From Bacteroides faecichinchillae JCM 17102 (GTDB lineage: Bacteria > Bacteroidota > Bacteroidia > Bacteroidales > Bacteroidaceae), in assembly GCF_000614145.1 (NCBI RefSeq), contig NZ_BAKK01000040.1, positions 1 to 36,612 of the forward strand: 36,612 nt of DNA, read 5' to 3'. Of this stretch, positions 26,989 through 36,051 are shown one piece after another; within the stretch, counting starts at the first letter, position 1; each line of letters opens with the position of its first letter. The position numbers and the translations under genes are program-made. Under the pieces are notes generated by a model, which saw only the letters and a program-made list of their open reading frames with translations, did no database searches and was not told where the DNA came from.

Positions 26989-27018
26989 TCTCCGTTCAAT
27001 CTTTTTAAGTTTACAGAT

Positions 27019-28854
27019 ATGAAAAAGAGAATCCTGCAATTTCTCACGACTTATTTTTTATTTGTTCTTTTGTTTGTTATACAAAAACCTTTATTCATGG
27101 GTTATTACCATGAACTCTATACTACTGCCTCCTGGAGCGATTATTTCAGTGTCATGTGGCACGGACTACCGTTAGATCTTTCCTTAGCAGGATACCTCAC
27201 AGCAATTCCGAGTCTGTTATTAATTGTTTCTGCTTGGACCGACTCAGGTATACTTCGTCATATCCGACAATGGTATTTTGGTATCATCGCCTTTATTATG
27301 GCTTCTATTTTTATTGTTGATTTAGGATTATACGGTTTCTGGGGATTCCGTCTGGACACCACTCCCATCTTCTATTTCTTTACCTCTCCCAAAGACGCCA
27401 TAGCCAGTGTAAGTATCTGGTTTATATTACTAGGTTTATTAACCATGCTAATTTATACAGCCATTCTTTATGGAATTTTCTATTTCACACTTATTCGTGA
27501 AAAGAAGCCTTTAAAAATTCCTTATCACAGACAAAATGTATCTTTGGTACTCCTTTTACTGACAGCAGCTCTTTTCATCCCCATTCGCGGTGGTTTCTCT
27601 GTATCAACCATGAATCTAAGTAAAGTTTATTTCAGCCAAAACCAACGAATAAACCATGCAGCAATCAATCCTGCATTCAGTTTCATGTATTCCGCCACCC
27701 ATCAAAACAACTTCGATAAACAATACCGTTTAATGGACCCTAAAAAAGCCGATGAACTATTTACTCAAATAATAGAAAAACCAGCATTAGCAACAGACAG
27801 TATTCCCCAATTACTTAATACACAACGCCCCAATATTATCTTCATCATCCTGGAAAGTTTTTCTACTCATTTAATGGAATCTTTCGAAGGACAACCAAAC
27901 GTTGCTGTCAATCTGGATAAATTAAGTAAAGAAGGAATATTATTCACTAATTTCTATGCCAATAGTTTTCGTACTGATCGTGGTCTCGTATCTGTCATTA
28001 GTGGATATCCTGCTCAACCAAGTACCAGTATTATGAAGTATCCTGAGAAAACAGAAAACCTTCCTTCTATTCCCCGCACACTAAAAAATGCCGGATACGA
28101 TTTGGGATACTATTACGGTGGAGATGCTGATTTCACTAATATGCGTTCTTATCTGGTTTCTGCTGGTATTGAAAAGATCATTTCTGAGAAAGATTTCCCT
28201 TTATCTGAGCGTACAGGTAAATGGGGAGCACAGGATCATACATTATTCCAACGTTTTCTGAAAGACTTGAAAGAAGAAAAGCTCAAAGAACCATTTTTTA
28301 AGATCGTACAAACATCCAGTAGTCACGAGCCTTTTGAAGTACCATTTCATCGTTTAGACCATAAAGTACTCAATGCTTTCGCTTATGCAGATAGTTGTGT
28401 GGGAGATTTCGTAAAACAATATAAGGAAACCCCGATGTGGAAGAATACATTAATCGTACTTGTTCCTGACCATTTGGGAGGATATCCTCATCCTATAGAT
28501 AACCCATTGGAAGGACATACTATTCCACTCATTATGATTGGTGGAGCAATTAAAGAGCCACAGACAATAGATACTTATGCTTCTCAAATAGATATTGCCG
28601 CAACTCTGCTTTCCCAGCTTGGATTGCCACACGATGAGTTTACCTTCAGCAAGAATATTCTGAATCCGTCCTCTCCTCATTTTGGGTATTTTACAGAACC
28701 GTCTCTATTTGGTATAGTTACTCCCGAAAATCAATTGGTATTCAATTTGGATGCTAATACAATACAAGTGGACGAAGGTATCACAAAAGGAGCCAATTTG
28801 GAAAAGGGAAAAGCATTTCTCCAAAAGCTCTATGATGATTTAGCAAAACGATAA
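27019..28854 (+). CDS. LTA synthase / phosphoglycerol transferase-like membrane enzyme (sulfatase fold)
   Basis: 611 residues from ATG 27019; the alternative TTG at 26986 falls inside the -7 box and is rejected. About five transmembrane segments occupy the first 200 residues. A large extracytoplasmic sulfatase-fold domain follows, beginning near NIIFIILESFSTH, which supplies a metal-binding Glu. The likely nucleophile is the Thr of SFRTDRG, at the place of the catalytic Thr of LtaS and MdoB-type enzymes. ISGYPAQPS, YYYGGDADFTNM, SSSHEPF and VPDHLGGYPH complete the metal site and family pattern. Family members transfer phosphoglycerol or phosphoethanolamine from phospholipids to envelope glycans or lipids. 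A PAP2 lipid phosphatase follows 37 bases later, fitting an envelope lipid role. The Bacteroides substrate is not known from sequence. Confidence 0.88.
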   Translation: MKKRILQFLTTYFLFVLLFVIQKPLFMGYYHELYTTASWSDYFSVMWHGLPLDLSLAGYLTAIPSLLLIVSAWTDSGILRHIRQWYFGIIAFIMASIFIVDLGLYGFWGFRLDTTPIFYFFTSPKDAIASVSIWFILLGLLTMLIYTAILYGIFYFTLIREKKPLKIPYHRQNVSLVLLLLTAALFIPIRGGFSVSTMNLSKVYFSQNQRINHAAINPAFSFMYSATHQNNFDKQYRLMDPKKADELFTQIIEKPALATDSIPQLLNTQRPNIIFIILESFSTHLMESFEGQPNVAVNLDKLSKEGILFTNFYANSFRTDRGLVSVISGYPAQPSTSIMKYPEKTENLPSIPRTLKNAGYDLGYYYGGDADFTNMRSYLVSAGIEKIISEKDFPLSERTGKWGAQDHTLFQRFLKDLKEEKLKEPFFKIVQTSSSHEPFEVPFHRLDHKVLNAFAYADSCVGDFVKQYKETPMWKNTLIVLVPDHLGGYPHPIDNPLEGHTIPLIMIGGAIKEPQTIDTYASQIDIAATLLSQLGLPHDEFTFSKNILNPSSPHFGYFTEPSLFGIVTPENQLVFNLDANTIQVDEGITKGANLEKGKAFLQKLYDDLAKR

Positions 28855-28891
28855 ACCAATATCATTTTTCTTATAATACATTTCATATTAT

Positions 28892-29572
28892 ATGAATGAA
28901 ATAATTCAAAATCTATCTGATATAGATACTAATGCACTTTTATTCTTTAATGGCATACACTCGCCGTTCTGGGATTATTTCATGAGTGCTTTTACCGGAA
29001 AAGTAATATGGGTACCAATGTATGCCACTATACTCTATGTACTACTAAAAAACTTCCATTGGAAAGTTGCCATTTGTTATGTAGTGGCTATTGCTCTGAC
29101 TATCACATTTGCAGATCAGATGTGTAATAGTCTCATCCGTCCGTTAGTAGGTCGTTTGCGTCCTTCCAATCCGGAAAACCCAATCGCTGACCTAGTCTAT
29201 ATTGTAAATGGGAAACATGGAGGTGGTTTCGGATTTCCTTCCTGCCACGCAGCCAATTCATTCGGACTTGCGATATTCCTGGTTTGTTTATTTCGTAAAC
29301 GTTGGCTGAATATCTTTATCGTTCTATGGGCACTCACCAATTCTTATACCCGCCTATATCTAGGCTTACATTATCCAGGGGATTTAATAGTGGGAGCTAT
29401 CATCGGAGGATTCGGGGGATGGATGCTCTACTTTATTTTCCATAAACTAGCTGTCCGGCTAAATCTGGCTAGCAAATCTTCCAATATCAAGATGCGACAA
29501 ACAGAAATGATTATTTATACCGGACTACTGACGACACTTGGTATCATCATTTATTCAATTATTCAAAGCTGA
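28892..29572 (+). CDS. PAP2-family membrane phosphatase
   Basis: 226 residues with about five to six membrane segments. The three PAP2 signature motifs are present in order: RPLVGRLRP (83-91), PSCHA (116-120, the central PSGH motif with Cys for Gly), and TRLYLGLHYPGD (153-164) with the nucleophile-helping His160. The active site faces the periplasm. Family members dephosphorylate undecaprenyl-diphosphate, phosphatidic acid, phosphatidylglycerol phosphate or lipid A; the sequence does not select one. It lies 37 bases after the LTA-synthase-like gene and ends at a terminator, so the two form a two-gene envelope unit. Confidence 0.92.
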   Translation: MNEIIQNLSDIDTNALLFFNGIHSPFWDYFMSAFTGKVIWVPMYATILYVLLKNFHWKVAICYVVAIALTITFADQMCNSLIRPLVGRLRPSNPENPIADLVYIVNGKHGGGFGFPSCHAANSFGLAIFLVCLFRKRWLNIFIVLWALTNSYTRLYLGLHYPGDLIVGAIIGGFGGWMLYFIFHKLAVRLNLASKSSNIKMRQTEMIIYTGLLTTLGIIIYSIIQS

Positions 29573-29596
29573 AGAAACCTTTAGAATCAACAATAA

Positions 29597-29629
29597 AAAA
29601 GCCTGGTATCACTTTTACACCAGGCTTTT
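29597..29629. terminator. Bidirectional terminator between the PAP2 gene and leuB
   Basis: A perfect 11-base stem, AAAAGCCTGGT (29597-29607) with ACCAGGCTTTT (29619-29629), flanked by A-rich sequence on the left and T-rich on the right. It can end both the plus-strand PAP2 transcript and the minus-strand leu operon, whose last stop is at 29651. Confidence 0.9.
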
Positions 29630-29650
29630 CATTGTATGAGCAATATATTA

Positions 29651-30712
29651 TCAAGCTTTCTTAATGTACTCAACAATCCACTGACCAACCTCTTTTGTTC
29701 CATACTTAGCCCCCCCAGCTACTTGAATTTCTGGTGTACGTACATTCTCATCCAAAGAAGCATCTACTGCTTTACGAATTAAAGCTCCTTCTTCCTTGCA
29801 ATCAAAGTACTCGAATAGCATAGCTACAGAAAGTATCTGTGCCAATGGATTAGCAATATTCAGTCCTTTAGCCTGAGGCCACGAACCATGAATCGGTTCA
29901 AATACAGGAGTACGTTCTCCAGTAGAAGCAGAAGGAAGTAAACCCATGGAACCACTGATCACAGAACCCTCGTCAGTCAAAATATCACCAAATGTATTTT
30001 CAGTTACCATCACATCAAAGAATGCCGGTTCTTGAATCATACGCATAGCAGCATTATCCACATACATATAATCTGTGGTTACTTCCGGATAATTCGGAGC
30101 CATTTCCTGTGCAATTTGACGCCACAAACGAGAAGAAGCCAGCACATTCGCTTTATCTACAACTGTTAAGTGCTTTCTACGTTTCATCGCATATTCAAAA
30201 CCGACTTTCAAGATACGCTCAATTTCCGGACGAGTATAGAAGTTCGTATCATAAGCTTTATCATTATCCTGATATTTCTCACCAAAATACATGCCTCCGG
30301 TCAATTCACGAATACAAATGAAATCGGCATTCTCTACTAATTCCGCACGTAAAGGAGATTTATGAATCAAGCATTTGAACGTTTGTACGGGACGGATATT
30401 AGCAAACAACCCCAGCTTCTTACGCATAGCAAGCAATCCTTGTTCCGGACGAACTTTTGCAGTAGGATCATTGTCAAACTTCGGATCACCTACAGCAGAA
30501 AACAAAACTGCATCTGCATCCTTACAAACCTGAAATGTTTTTTCCGGAAACGGATCACCGACTTTATCTATAGCATCTGCACCACAGATTGCATATTCGT
30601 AACTTACTTTGTGACCAAACTTCTCGCAAACGGCGCTCATAACATCCACTCCCTGTACGGAGATTTCCGGTCCGATACCATCGCCTGCTAATACAGCAAT
30701 TTTAAAATCCAT
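29651..30712 (-). CDS. leuB: 3-isopropylmalate dehydrogenase
   Basis: 353 residues, the normal length. NAD-dependent oxidative decarboxylation of 3-isopropylmalate to 2-oxoisocaproate, the third step of leucine synthesis. Family motifs: GDGIGPEI at 10-17, VGDPKFDN, EQGLLAMRKKLGLFANIRP, IRELTGGMYFGE, then VTENTFGDILTDEGSVISGSMG with the metal-binding aspartates, and EPIHGSWPQAKGLNIANP. It is the last gene of the leu operon, 62 bases after the cimA-like gene, and ends 22 bases before the bidirectional terminator. The same enzyme class also acts on methylmalate in citramalate pathways. Confidence 0.96.
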   Translation of the reverse strand: MDFKIAVLAGDGIGPEISVQGVDVMSAVCEKFGHKVSYEYAICGADAIDKVGDPFPEKTFQVCKDADAVLFSAVGDPKFDNDPTAKVRPEQGLLAMRKKLGLFANIRPVQTFKCLIHKSPLRAELVENADFICIRELTGGMYFGEKYQDNDKAYDTNFYTRPEIERILKVGFEYAMKRRKHLTVVDKANVLASSRLWRQIAQEMAPNYPEVTTDYMYVDNAAMRMIQEPAFFDVMVTENTFGDILTDEGSVISGSMGLLPSASTGERTPVFEPIHGSWPQAKGLNIANPLAQILSVAMLFEYFDCKEEGALIRKAVDASLDENVRTPEIQVAGGAKYGTKEVGQWIVEYIKKA

Positions 30713-30774
30713 AATTATTAATTCTTTCTATTTATATACTAATAAAAACATACTTCAGAATAGCGACCTTACAT

Positions 30775-32307
30775 CTATTCATTTTCAATAATATTCAGCA
30801 TCTTCACTGTCGCTTTAATGGCAGCTTCAGTCTGGTCAGCATCCAAACCACGAGTACGGAACACCCGATCCTCATAACTCCAAGTAATGACAGTCTGCAC
30901 AAATGCATCTGTACGTCCACCAGGAGGAATACTAACGGCATAATTCGTCAGCATCGGGAATTTACGTCCTAAAGTCACCTTATATACTTTGCGCAAAGCA
31001 CGTACAAAAGCGTCATACTGTCCATCACCGCTTGAACTTTCTTCAAATTCTTCGCCATTGATCTCTATTTTCAAAGTTGCCATCGGCTTCAAACCATTAG
31101 CAAGGTTCACAATATAACTCTTTAGTTTCACTTTATCACCTTCAACCCCATGCTTTAACACATCCGAAACGATATATGGCAGATCCTCCTGAGTAACCAA
31201 TTCTTTTTTATCCCCCAGTTCAATAATGCGTTCCGTCACTTTACGCATAGAATCCTCGTCCAAATCCAATCCCAAATCTTCCAGATTTTTACGGATATTA
31301 GCCTTACCACTTGTTTTACCTAATGCATACTCACGTTTACGACCAAAACGTTCGGGCAACAAATCATTACAATAAAGATTATTCTTATTATCACCATCTG
31401 CATGAACACCTGCAACTTGCGTAAAGACATTCTCACCTACAATCGGCTTATTGGCAGGAATTACAATACCGGAATAAGACTCTACTACCCGACTAACATC
31501 ATTTAAACGGCTTTCATCAATATTAGTCAGCGCATTAAAATGATCTTTCAGAATAGCTTGTACACTAGCCAAAGGAGCATTACCTGCCCGCTCACCCAAA
31601 CCATTAATCGTCGTATGCAATCCTTTCACTCCACTCAGCACAGCTGCCAACACATTGCTTACAGCCAAATCATAGTCATTATGCGCATGAAAATCAAAAT
31701 GAGTATCCGGATAACGTTTCTTCATTTTCCGCATATACTCAATCACTTGTAGAGGATTCAAAATACCTAATGTATCCGGCAACATATACCGTTTGATATT
31801 GGAATCTTTCAATCCATCCATCAACTGAAATACATATTCGGAAGAATCTTTCATACCATTACTCCAATCTTCCAGATAGACATTTACAGCAATATCCTGT
31901 TCATCAGCATAATGCACTACATTGATAATATCAGCAATATGTTCTTCAGGGCTTTTTTTCAATTGTTGTGTACAGTGCTTCAACGAACCTTTACATAACA
32001 AATTGATAACGCGACAACCGGTACGTTGTATCCAATCAACTGAAGTACCGCCATCTACAAACCCCAGTACTTCTACTTTATGAAGCAGATTCCGGCGAGC
32101 TGCCCAATCGCATATCATCTTCACAGCTTCAAACTCACCGTCCGACACACGTGCTGAAGCAACCTCCACCCGGTCCACCTTTAAGTCTTCCAATAGCAAA
32201 CGAGCGATCATTAGTTTCTCATGAGGCACAAAGGACACCCCGCTAGTCTGTTCACCATCGCGGAGCGTTGTGTCCATGATCTCTATCTTGACGCTTTCTT
32301 TTCCCAT
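30775..32307 (-). CDS. Citramalate / 2-isopropylmalate synthase family enzyme (probable citramalate synthase)
   Basis: 510 residues. The N-terminal TIM barrel has MDTTLRDGEQTSG (11-23), with the metal Asp12 and Arg16, then HFDFHAHNDYDLA with the metal His pair and GLGERAGNAPL. The C-terminal third is a LeuA-type regulatory domain. It is a paralogue of leuA in the same operon but clearly different (for example GEQTSGVSF against GEQVPGCQL). An operon with one true leuA rarely needs a second, and this family includes (R)-citramalate synthase, which condenses pyruvate with acetyl-CoA toward isoleucine. I therefore favour citramalate synthase, but sequence alone does not prove the substrate. It overlaps the end of leuD by 25 bases. 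An in-frame ATG at 32277 would trim ten residues. Confidence 0.75.
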   Translation of the reverse strand: MGKESVKIEIMDTTLRDGEQTSGVSFVPHEKLMIARLLLEDLKVDRVEVASARVSDGEFEAVKMICDWAARRNLLHKVEVLGFVDGGTSVDWIQRTGCRVINLLCKGSLKHCTQQLKKSPEEHIADIINVVHYADEQDIAVNVYLEDWSNGMKDSSEYVFQLMDGLKDSNIKRYMLPDTLGILNPLQVIEYMRKMKKRYPDTHFDFHAHNDYDLAVSNVLAAVLSGVKGLHTTINGLGERAGNAPLASVQAILKDHFNALTNIDESRLNDVSRVVESYSGIVIPANKPIVGENVFTQVAGVHADGDNKNNLYCNDLLPERFGRKREYALGKTSGKANIRKNLEDLGLDLDEDSMRKVTERIIELGDKKELVTQEDLPYIVSDVLKHGVEGDKVKLKSYIVNLANGLKPMATLKIEINGEEFEESSSGDGQYDAFVRALRKVYKVTLGRKFPMLTNYAVSIPPGGRTDAFVQTVITWSYEDRVFRTRGLDADQTEAAIKATVKMLNIIENE

Positions 32308-32882
32308 TGTTCTATCTTATTTTTATTACTTAACAAGAAATCAATATCATCCAATCCATTCATCAGGCAATGTTTCTTATAAGCATTGATTTCAAAGTTC
32401 TCGCTTTTACCTGTCGCTTTATTGGTGATAGTTTGCTCAGGAAGATTCACTTCCACCTCCATTTTGGGATTTGCATAAATAGAGTCGAACAGTTCTTGCA
32501 AGAATTCTTCCGAAACAACGACCGGAAGTACAAAATTATTCAACTCATTATTCTTATGAATATCTGCAAAGAAACTAGATACTACTACCCGAAATCCATA
32601 TCCGGCAATCGCCCAAGCTGCATGTTCACGACTGGAACCTGAACCAAAGTTCTTTCCGGTAACCAATATTTGTCCACTATATGTAGGATCATTCAGCACA
32701 AAATCCTTATTCAAAGAACCATCTACATTATACCGCCAATCACAAAACAAATTATCTCCGAAAAATTTCTCTTCACGAGTAGTTGCTTTCAGGAAACGCG
32801 CCGGAATAATCTGGTCTGTATCCACATTTTCCAAAGGCAAAGGTACACAAGTACTTGTTATTATATCAAATTTTGTTTTCAT
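32283..32882 (-). CDS. leuD: 3-isopropylmalate dehydratase small subunit
   Basis: 199 residues, the normal length. With LeuC it isomerises 2-isopropylmalate to 3-isopropylmalate. Family motifs: PLPLENVDTDQIIPARFLK near the N-terminus, then GKNFGSGSSREHAAWAI, the substrate-binding swivel-domain loop, then GFRVVVSSFFADI and KNNELNNFVLPVV. It lies 27 bases after leuC and overlaps the next gene by 25 bases, so translation is likely coupled. Confidence 0.96.
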   Translation of the reverse strand: MKTKFDIITSTCVPLPLENVDTDQIIPARFLKATTREEKFFGDNLFCDWRYNVDGSLNKDFVLNDPTYSGQILVTGKNFGSGSSREHAAWAIAGYGFRVVVSSFFADIHKNNELNNFVLPVVVSEEFLQELFDSIYANPKMEVEVNLPEQTITNKATGKSENFEINAYKKHCLMNGLDDIDFLLSNKNKIEQWEKKASR

Positions 32883-32909
32883 CTCTAATTATCTATTATC
32901 CATTATCAA

Positions 32910-34304
32910 TTAAATAAGTTCTCTCGGATCAGTAATTACTCCTGTTACCGCAGCAGCTGCAGCAACCAAAGGACTAGCCAGTAATGTACGTGCTCCCGGT
33001 CCCTGACGCCCTTCAAAGTTACGATTACTAGTAGAAACAGAATATTTACCGGCCGGAACCTTATCATCATTCATAGCCAGACAGGCAGAACATCCCGGCT
33101 GACGAATTGCAAATCCAGCTTCTGTCAGAATCTTATCAATACCTTCCTTACGAATTTGCGCATCTACCATCCATGATCCCGGAACAAGCCAAGCAACTAC
33201 ATTATCTGCTTTTTTACGTCCTTCTACAATGGAAGCAAAAGCACGAAAGTCTTCAATGCGCCCATTGGTACAAGCTCCAAGAAAAACATAGTCAATCTTC
33301 TTACCTAACAAAGACTCACCCGGTTGGAACCCCATATAATCCAGAGATTTCTTGAAAGAAACCTGAGCTGCTTCTCCCAATCCTTCCATTGTAGGGATAT
33401 GCTGTGTGATTCCCATACCCATTCCCGGATTAGTACCATAAGTAATCATTGGTTCAATATCATTTGCGTCAAATCGAACTTCTTTATCAAACACAGCGTC
33501 ATCCTCACTCTTCAATGTCTTCCAGTATTCCACTGCTGTCTCCCATTCTTTGCCTGTAGGAGCATTCTCACGACCTTTGATATATTCAAAAGTCACTTCG
33601 TCCGGAGCAATCATACCGCCACGTGCACCCATTTCGATAGAAAGATTGCAGAGAGTTAGACGTCCTTCCATTGTCAGGTTACGAATAGCCGAACCCGCAT
33701 ATTCAACAAAATAACCAGTTGCACCACTAGTAGTCATCTTAGACATCATATAAAGTGCTACATCTTTCGCAGTTACTCCTTTTCCTAATTCTCCATCTAC
33801 AGTAATACGCATTGTTTTCGGTCTTGACTGAAGAATACACTGAGAAGCCAATACCATTTCCACTTCACTAGTGCCGATACCGAAAGCAATTGCTCCCATT
33901 GCACCATGAGTTGAAGTATGGGAGTCACCACAAACAATTGTCATACCCGGAAGAGTCAAAGCACGTTCCGGCCCTACTACATGGATAATTCCATTTTTCG
34001 GATGCATCATACCATAATGTGTCAGACCAAAATCTTTGGCATTCTTCGTTAGTGCATCTACCTGAGTCTTGGATACCTGATCTTCGATCGGTTTATCCTG
34101 ATCATGCGTCGGTGTATTATGGTCCGGCATACAGAACACTTTATCCGGACGTAACACTCCGATTCCTCGTTCGCGCAGGCCGGAAAAAGCTTGCGGACTA
34201 GTCACTTCATGGCAATAAAGCCGATCAATATAAAGCTGTGTAGGGCCATCTTTCACAGTAGTAACCACATGAGCATCCCATATTTTATCAAATAATGTAT
34301 TCAT
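32910..34304 (-). CDS. leuC: 3-isopropylmalate dehydratase large subunit
   Basis: 464 residues, the normal length. Holds the catalytic [4Fe-4S] cluster of isopropylmalate isomerase. Cluster Cys residues are in FLGACTNGRIEDF and in PGCSACLAMNDD near the C-terminus. Other family motifs are MPDHNTPT, CGDSHTSTHGAMGAIAFGIGTSEVEMV, and SNRNFEGRQGPGARTLLASP. It begins 48 bases after the leuA stop. Confidence 0.97.
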   Translation of the reverse strand: MNTLFDKIWDAHVVTTVKDGPTQLYIDRLYCHEVTSPQAFSGLRERGIGVLRPDKVFCMPDHNTPTHDQDKPIEDQVSKTQVDALTKNAKDFGLTHYGMMHPKNGIIHVVGPERALTLPGMTIVCGDSHTSTHGAMGAIAFGIGTSEVEMVLASQCILQSRPKTMRITVDGELGKGVTAKDVALYMMSKMTTSGATGYFVEYAGSAIRNLTMEGRLTLCNLSIEMGARGGMIAPDEVTFEYIKGRENAPTGKEWETAVEYWKTLKSEDDAVFDKEVRFDANDIEPMITYGTNPGMGMGITQHIPTMEGLGEAAQVSFKKSLDYMGFQPGESLLGKKIDYVFLGACTNGRIEDFRAFASIVEGRKKADNVVAWLVPGSWMVDAQIRKEGIDKILTEAGFAIRQPGCSACLAMNDDKVPAGKYSVSTSNRNFEGRQGPGARTLLASPLVAAAAAVTGVITDPRELI

Positions 34305-34352
34305 TTATATCTTTATAATTTTGCAAGTTAGAATTGAATTTTATTCTCTCTT

Positions 34353-35849
34353 TTAATTTTTAAATTTATTGATGCAGTCAATATAAGCTTCTACAGATGC
34401 TGCTATAATATCTGTATTAGCTCCAAAGCCATAATACATTTGATTATCATATTCTACCTGCATATGTACTTTACCAACATCATCACTTCCTTTACTAATG
34501 GCTTGAATGGTAAATTCTTTCAGCGTCATGTGACGGTCTACTATCTTTTTCAAAGCTTTGATCGCAGCATCTACAGGACCATTTCCACTAGCACAAGCTT
34601 CAAACTTTTCTCCGGAAATATTCAATCCCAGACTAGCAACCGAACGGACACCAACTCCACTAGTCACCTGCAAGTAATCTAATTTAATACGGTGATTTTG
34701 AGTACGATCCGCACCTGCTAATACTAGAATATCATCATCATTAATATCTTTTTTCTTATCAGCTAATTTCAAAAAGTCTTCGTATACCTTATCTAAGTTA
34801 TCTTGCTCTAATTTAACTCCCAAAACAGACAGACGATTTTTCAAAGCAGCACGTCCGCTACGGGCAGTCAATACAATGGAGTTATCATCAATACCTACCT
34901 CATGAGGATCAATAATCTCATAAGTTTGCACGTTCTTCAACACGCCATCTTGATGAATTCCAGATGAATGTGCAAAAGCATTTCGTCCAACTATCGCTTT
35001 ATTGGGTTGTACCGGCATATTCATCAAACTAGATACCATACGGCTAGTCGGATAAATCTTCTGAGTATTGATATTTGTTTGAATATCAATTTCATGATGA
35101 CTCTTGATAATCATTGCTATTTCCTCAAGAGCAGTATTCCCTGCACGTTCACCAATGCCATTAATAGTAACCTCCACCTGGCGAGCACCATTCATAACCC
35201 CCGCTATTGTATTAGCTGTTGCCATACCTAAGTCATTGTGACAATGGGTAGAAATAATTGCTTTATCGATACCATCCACATGGTCAATCAAATATTTAAT
35301 TTTAGCACCATATTCTGACGGTAAGCAATAACCGGTTGTATCCGGGATATTCACTACTGTTGCACCAGCTTTAATAACTGCTTCAATTACTCGCGCTAAA
35401 TATTCATTCTCCGTACGTCCTGCATCTTCCGCATAAAACTCAACATCATCTACAAATCGACGCGCGTACTTCACCGCAGCTACCGCACGTTCAATAATCT
35501 CTTCGCGATTTGAATTGAATTTATATTTGATATGAGAATCTGAAGTACCGATACCTGTATGAATACGTTTATGTTTAGCAAACCTCAACGCATCTACAGC
35601 AACATCAATATCCTTTTGAACAGACCGAGTCAGAGCACAGATAGTAGGCCATGTCACCGCCTTAGAAATCTCTATCACTGAATTAAAATCTCCAGGGCTG
35701 GAGATAGGAAAACCCGCTTCAATCACATCTACACCCAGAGATTCCAATGCCTTAGCTACCTGAATCTTCTCTACTGTATTCAATTGGCATCCCGGAACCT
35801 GTTCACCATCACGAAGGGTGGTATCGAAAATAAATAACCTATTGTCCAT
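34353..35849 (-). CDS. leuA: 2-isopropylmalate synthase
   Basis: 498 residues, the normal length for the short LeuA type. Condenses acetyl-CoA with 2-oxoisovalerate, the first committed step of leucine synthesis. The barrel begins with FDTTLRDGEQVPGC (Asp9 binds metal), then EAGFPISSPGD, VNIPDTTGYCLP, STHCHNDLGMATAN and INGIGERAGNTALEE. The C-terminal regulatory domain (from about 390), with the GNGPVDAAIKAL motif, is where leucine feedback normally acts. It is the first structural gene after the attenuator; its ATG lies about 30 bases past the terminator U-run, with AAGAAG just before it. Confidence 0.96.
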   Translation of the reverse strand: MDNRLFIFDTTLRDGEQVPGCQLNTVEKIQVAKALESLGVDVIEAGFPISSPGDFNSVIEISKAVTWPTICALTRSVQKDIDVAVDALRFAKHKRIHTGIGTSDSHIKYKFNSNREEIIERAVAAVKYARRFVDDVEFYAEDAGRTENEYLARVIEAVIKAGATVVNIPDTTGYCLPSEYGAKIKYLIDHVDGIDKAIISTHCHNDLGMATANTIAGVMNGARQVEVTINGIGERAGNTALEEIAMIIKSHHEIDIQTNINTQKIYPTSRMVSSLMNMPVQPNKAIVGRNAFAHSSGIHQDGVLKNVQTYEIIDPHEVGIDDNSIVLTARSGRAALKNRLSVLGVKLEQDNLDKVYEDFLKLADKKKDINDDDILVLAGADRTQNHRIKLDYLQVTSGVGVRSVASLGLNISGEKFEACASGNGPVDAAIKALKKIVDRHMTLKEFTIQAISKGSDDVGKVHMQVEYDNQMYYGFGANTDIIAASVEAYIDCINKFKN

Positions 35850-35879
35850 CTTCTTATGATTTATATAATTATTAGCACC

Positions 35880-35917
35880 AAAAAAAGCCTTTCACACGTG
35901 GAAGTGAGAAAGGCTTT
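35880..35917 (-). terminator. Attenuator terminator in the leu operon leader
   Basis: On the minus strand AAAGCCUUUC (35917-35908) pairs perfectly with GAAAGGCUUU (35893-35884). Three further pairs lie beyond one U-U mismatch (CAC with GUG), enclosing the loop UUCCAC. The stem runs directly into a tract of seven U. It lies between the leader ORF and leuA, so it must be read through for the operon to be expressed. Confidence 0.92.
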
Positions 35918-35962
35918 CGTATATTTTCATTATACACTTTTACGCGCAGCACTCACTTCCAC
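35898..35962 (-). promoter_or_regulatory. Antiterminator pairing of the leu leader
   Basis: RNA segment GUGGAAGUGAG (35962-35952), at the end of the leader ORF, is perfectly complementary over 11 bases to CUCACUUCCAC (35908-35898), inside the 5' half and loop of the terminator. The two structures cannot coexist. A ribosome stalled on the Ile/Leu codons upstream would leave the first segment free to pair and so block the terminator; a ribosome reaching the leader stop at 35940 would cover it and let the terminator form. Confidence 0.85.
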
Positions 35963-36023
35963 TAAACTTTGATAGTAGAATAATAATACCACACAGTAGA
36001 ATATGTATAAACATCTGATTCAT
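35940..36023 (-). CDS. Leu operon leader peptide (27 residues)
   Basis: ATG 36023 to TAA 35940. The peptide begins MNQMFIHILLCGIIILLSK and ends SECCA. Five Ile and four Leu fall within 13 consecutive codons (from Ile6), including the run IIILL. Three of the four Leu codons are CTA and one is CTG. The ORF starts about 29 bases after the -7 box of a consensus promoter, and its last codons form the antiterminator strand. This fits a control peptide rather than a working protein: translation rate across the Ile/Leu codons would report charged tRNA levels. It controls an operon with leucine genes plus a probable citramalate (isoleucine) synthase, matching the two amino acids in the run. Not recognisable by protein similarity. 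Confidence 0.85.
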   Translation of the reverse strand: MNQMFIHILLCGIIILLSKFSGSECCA

Positions 36024-36051
36024 TTTATTGTCTTTTTATTGTTTGACGATA

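Noticed and set aside
26986..27018. TTG start giving eleven more residues to the sulfatase-fold protein
   Set aside because: The TTG is part of the -7 promoter box; ATG 27019 gives a normal membrane-protein start.
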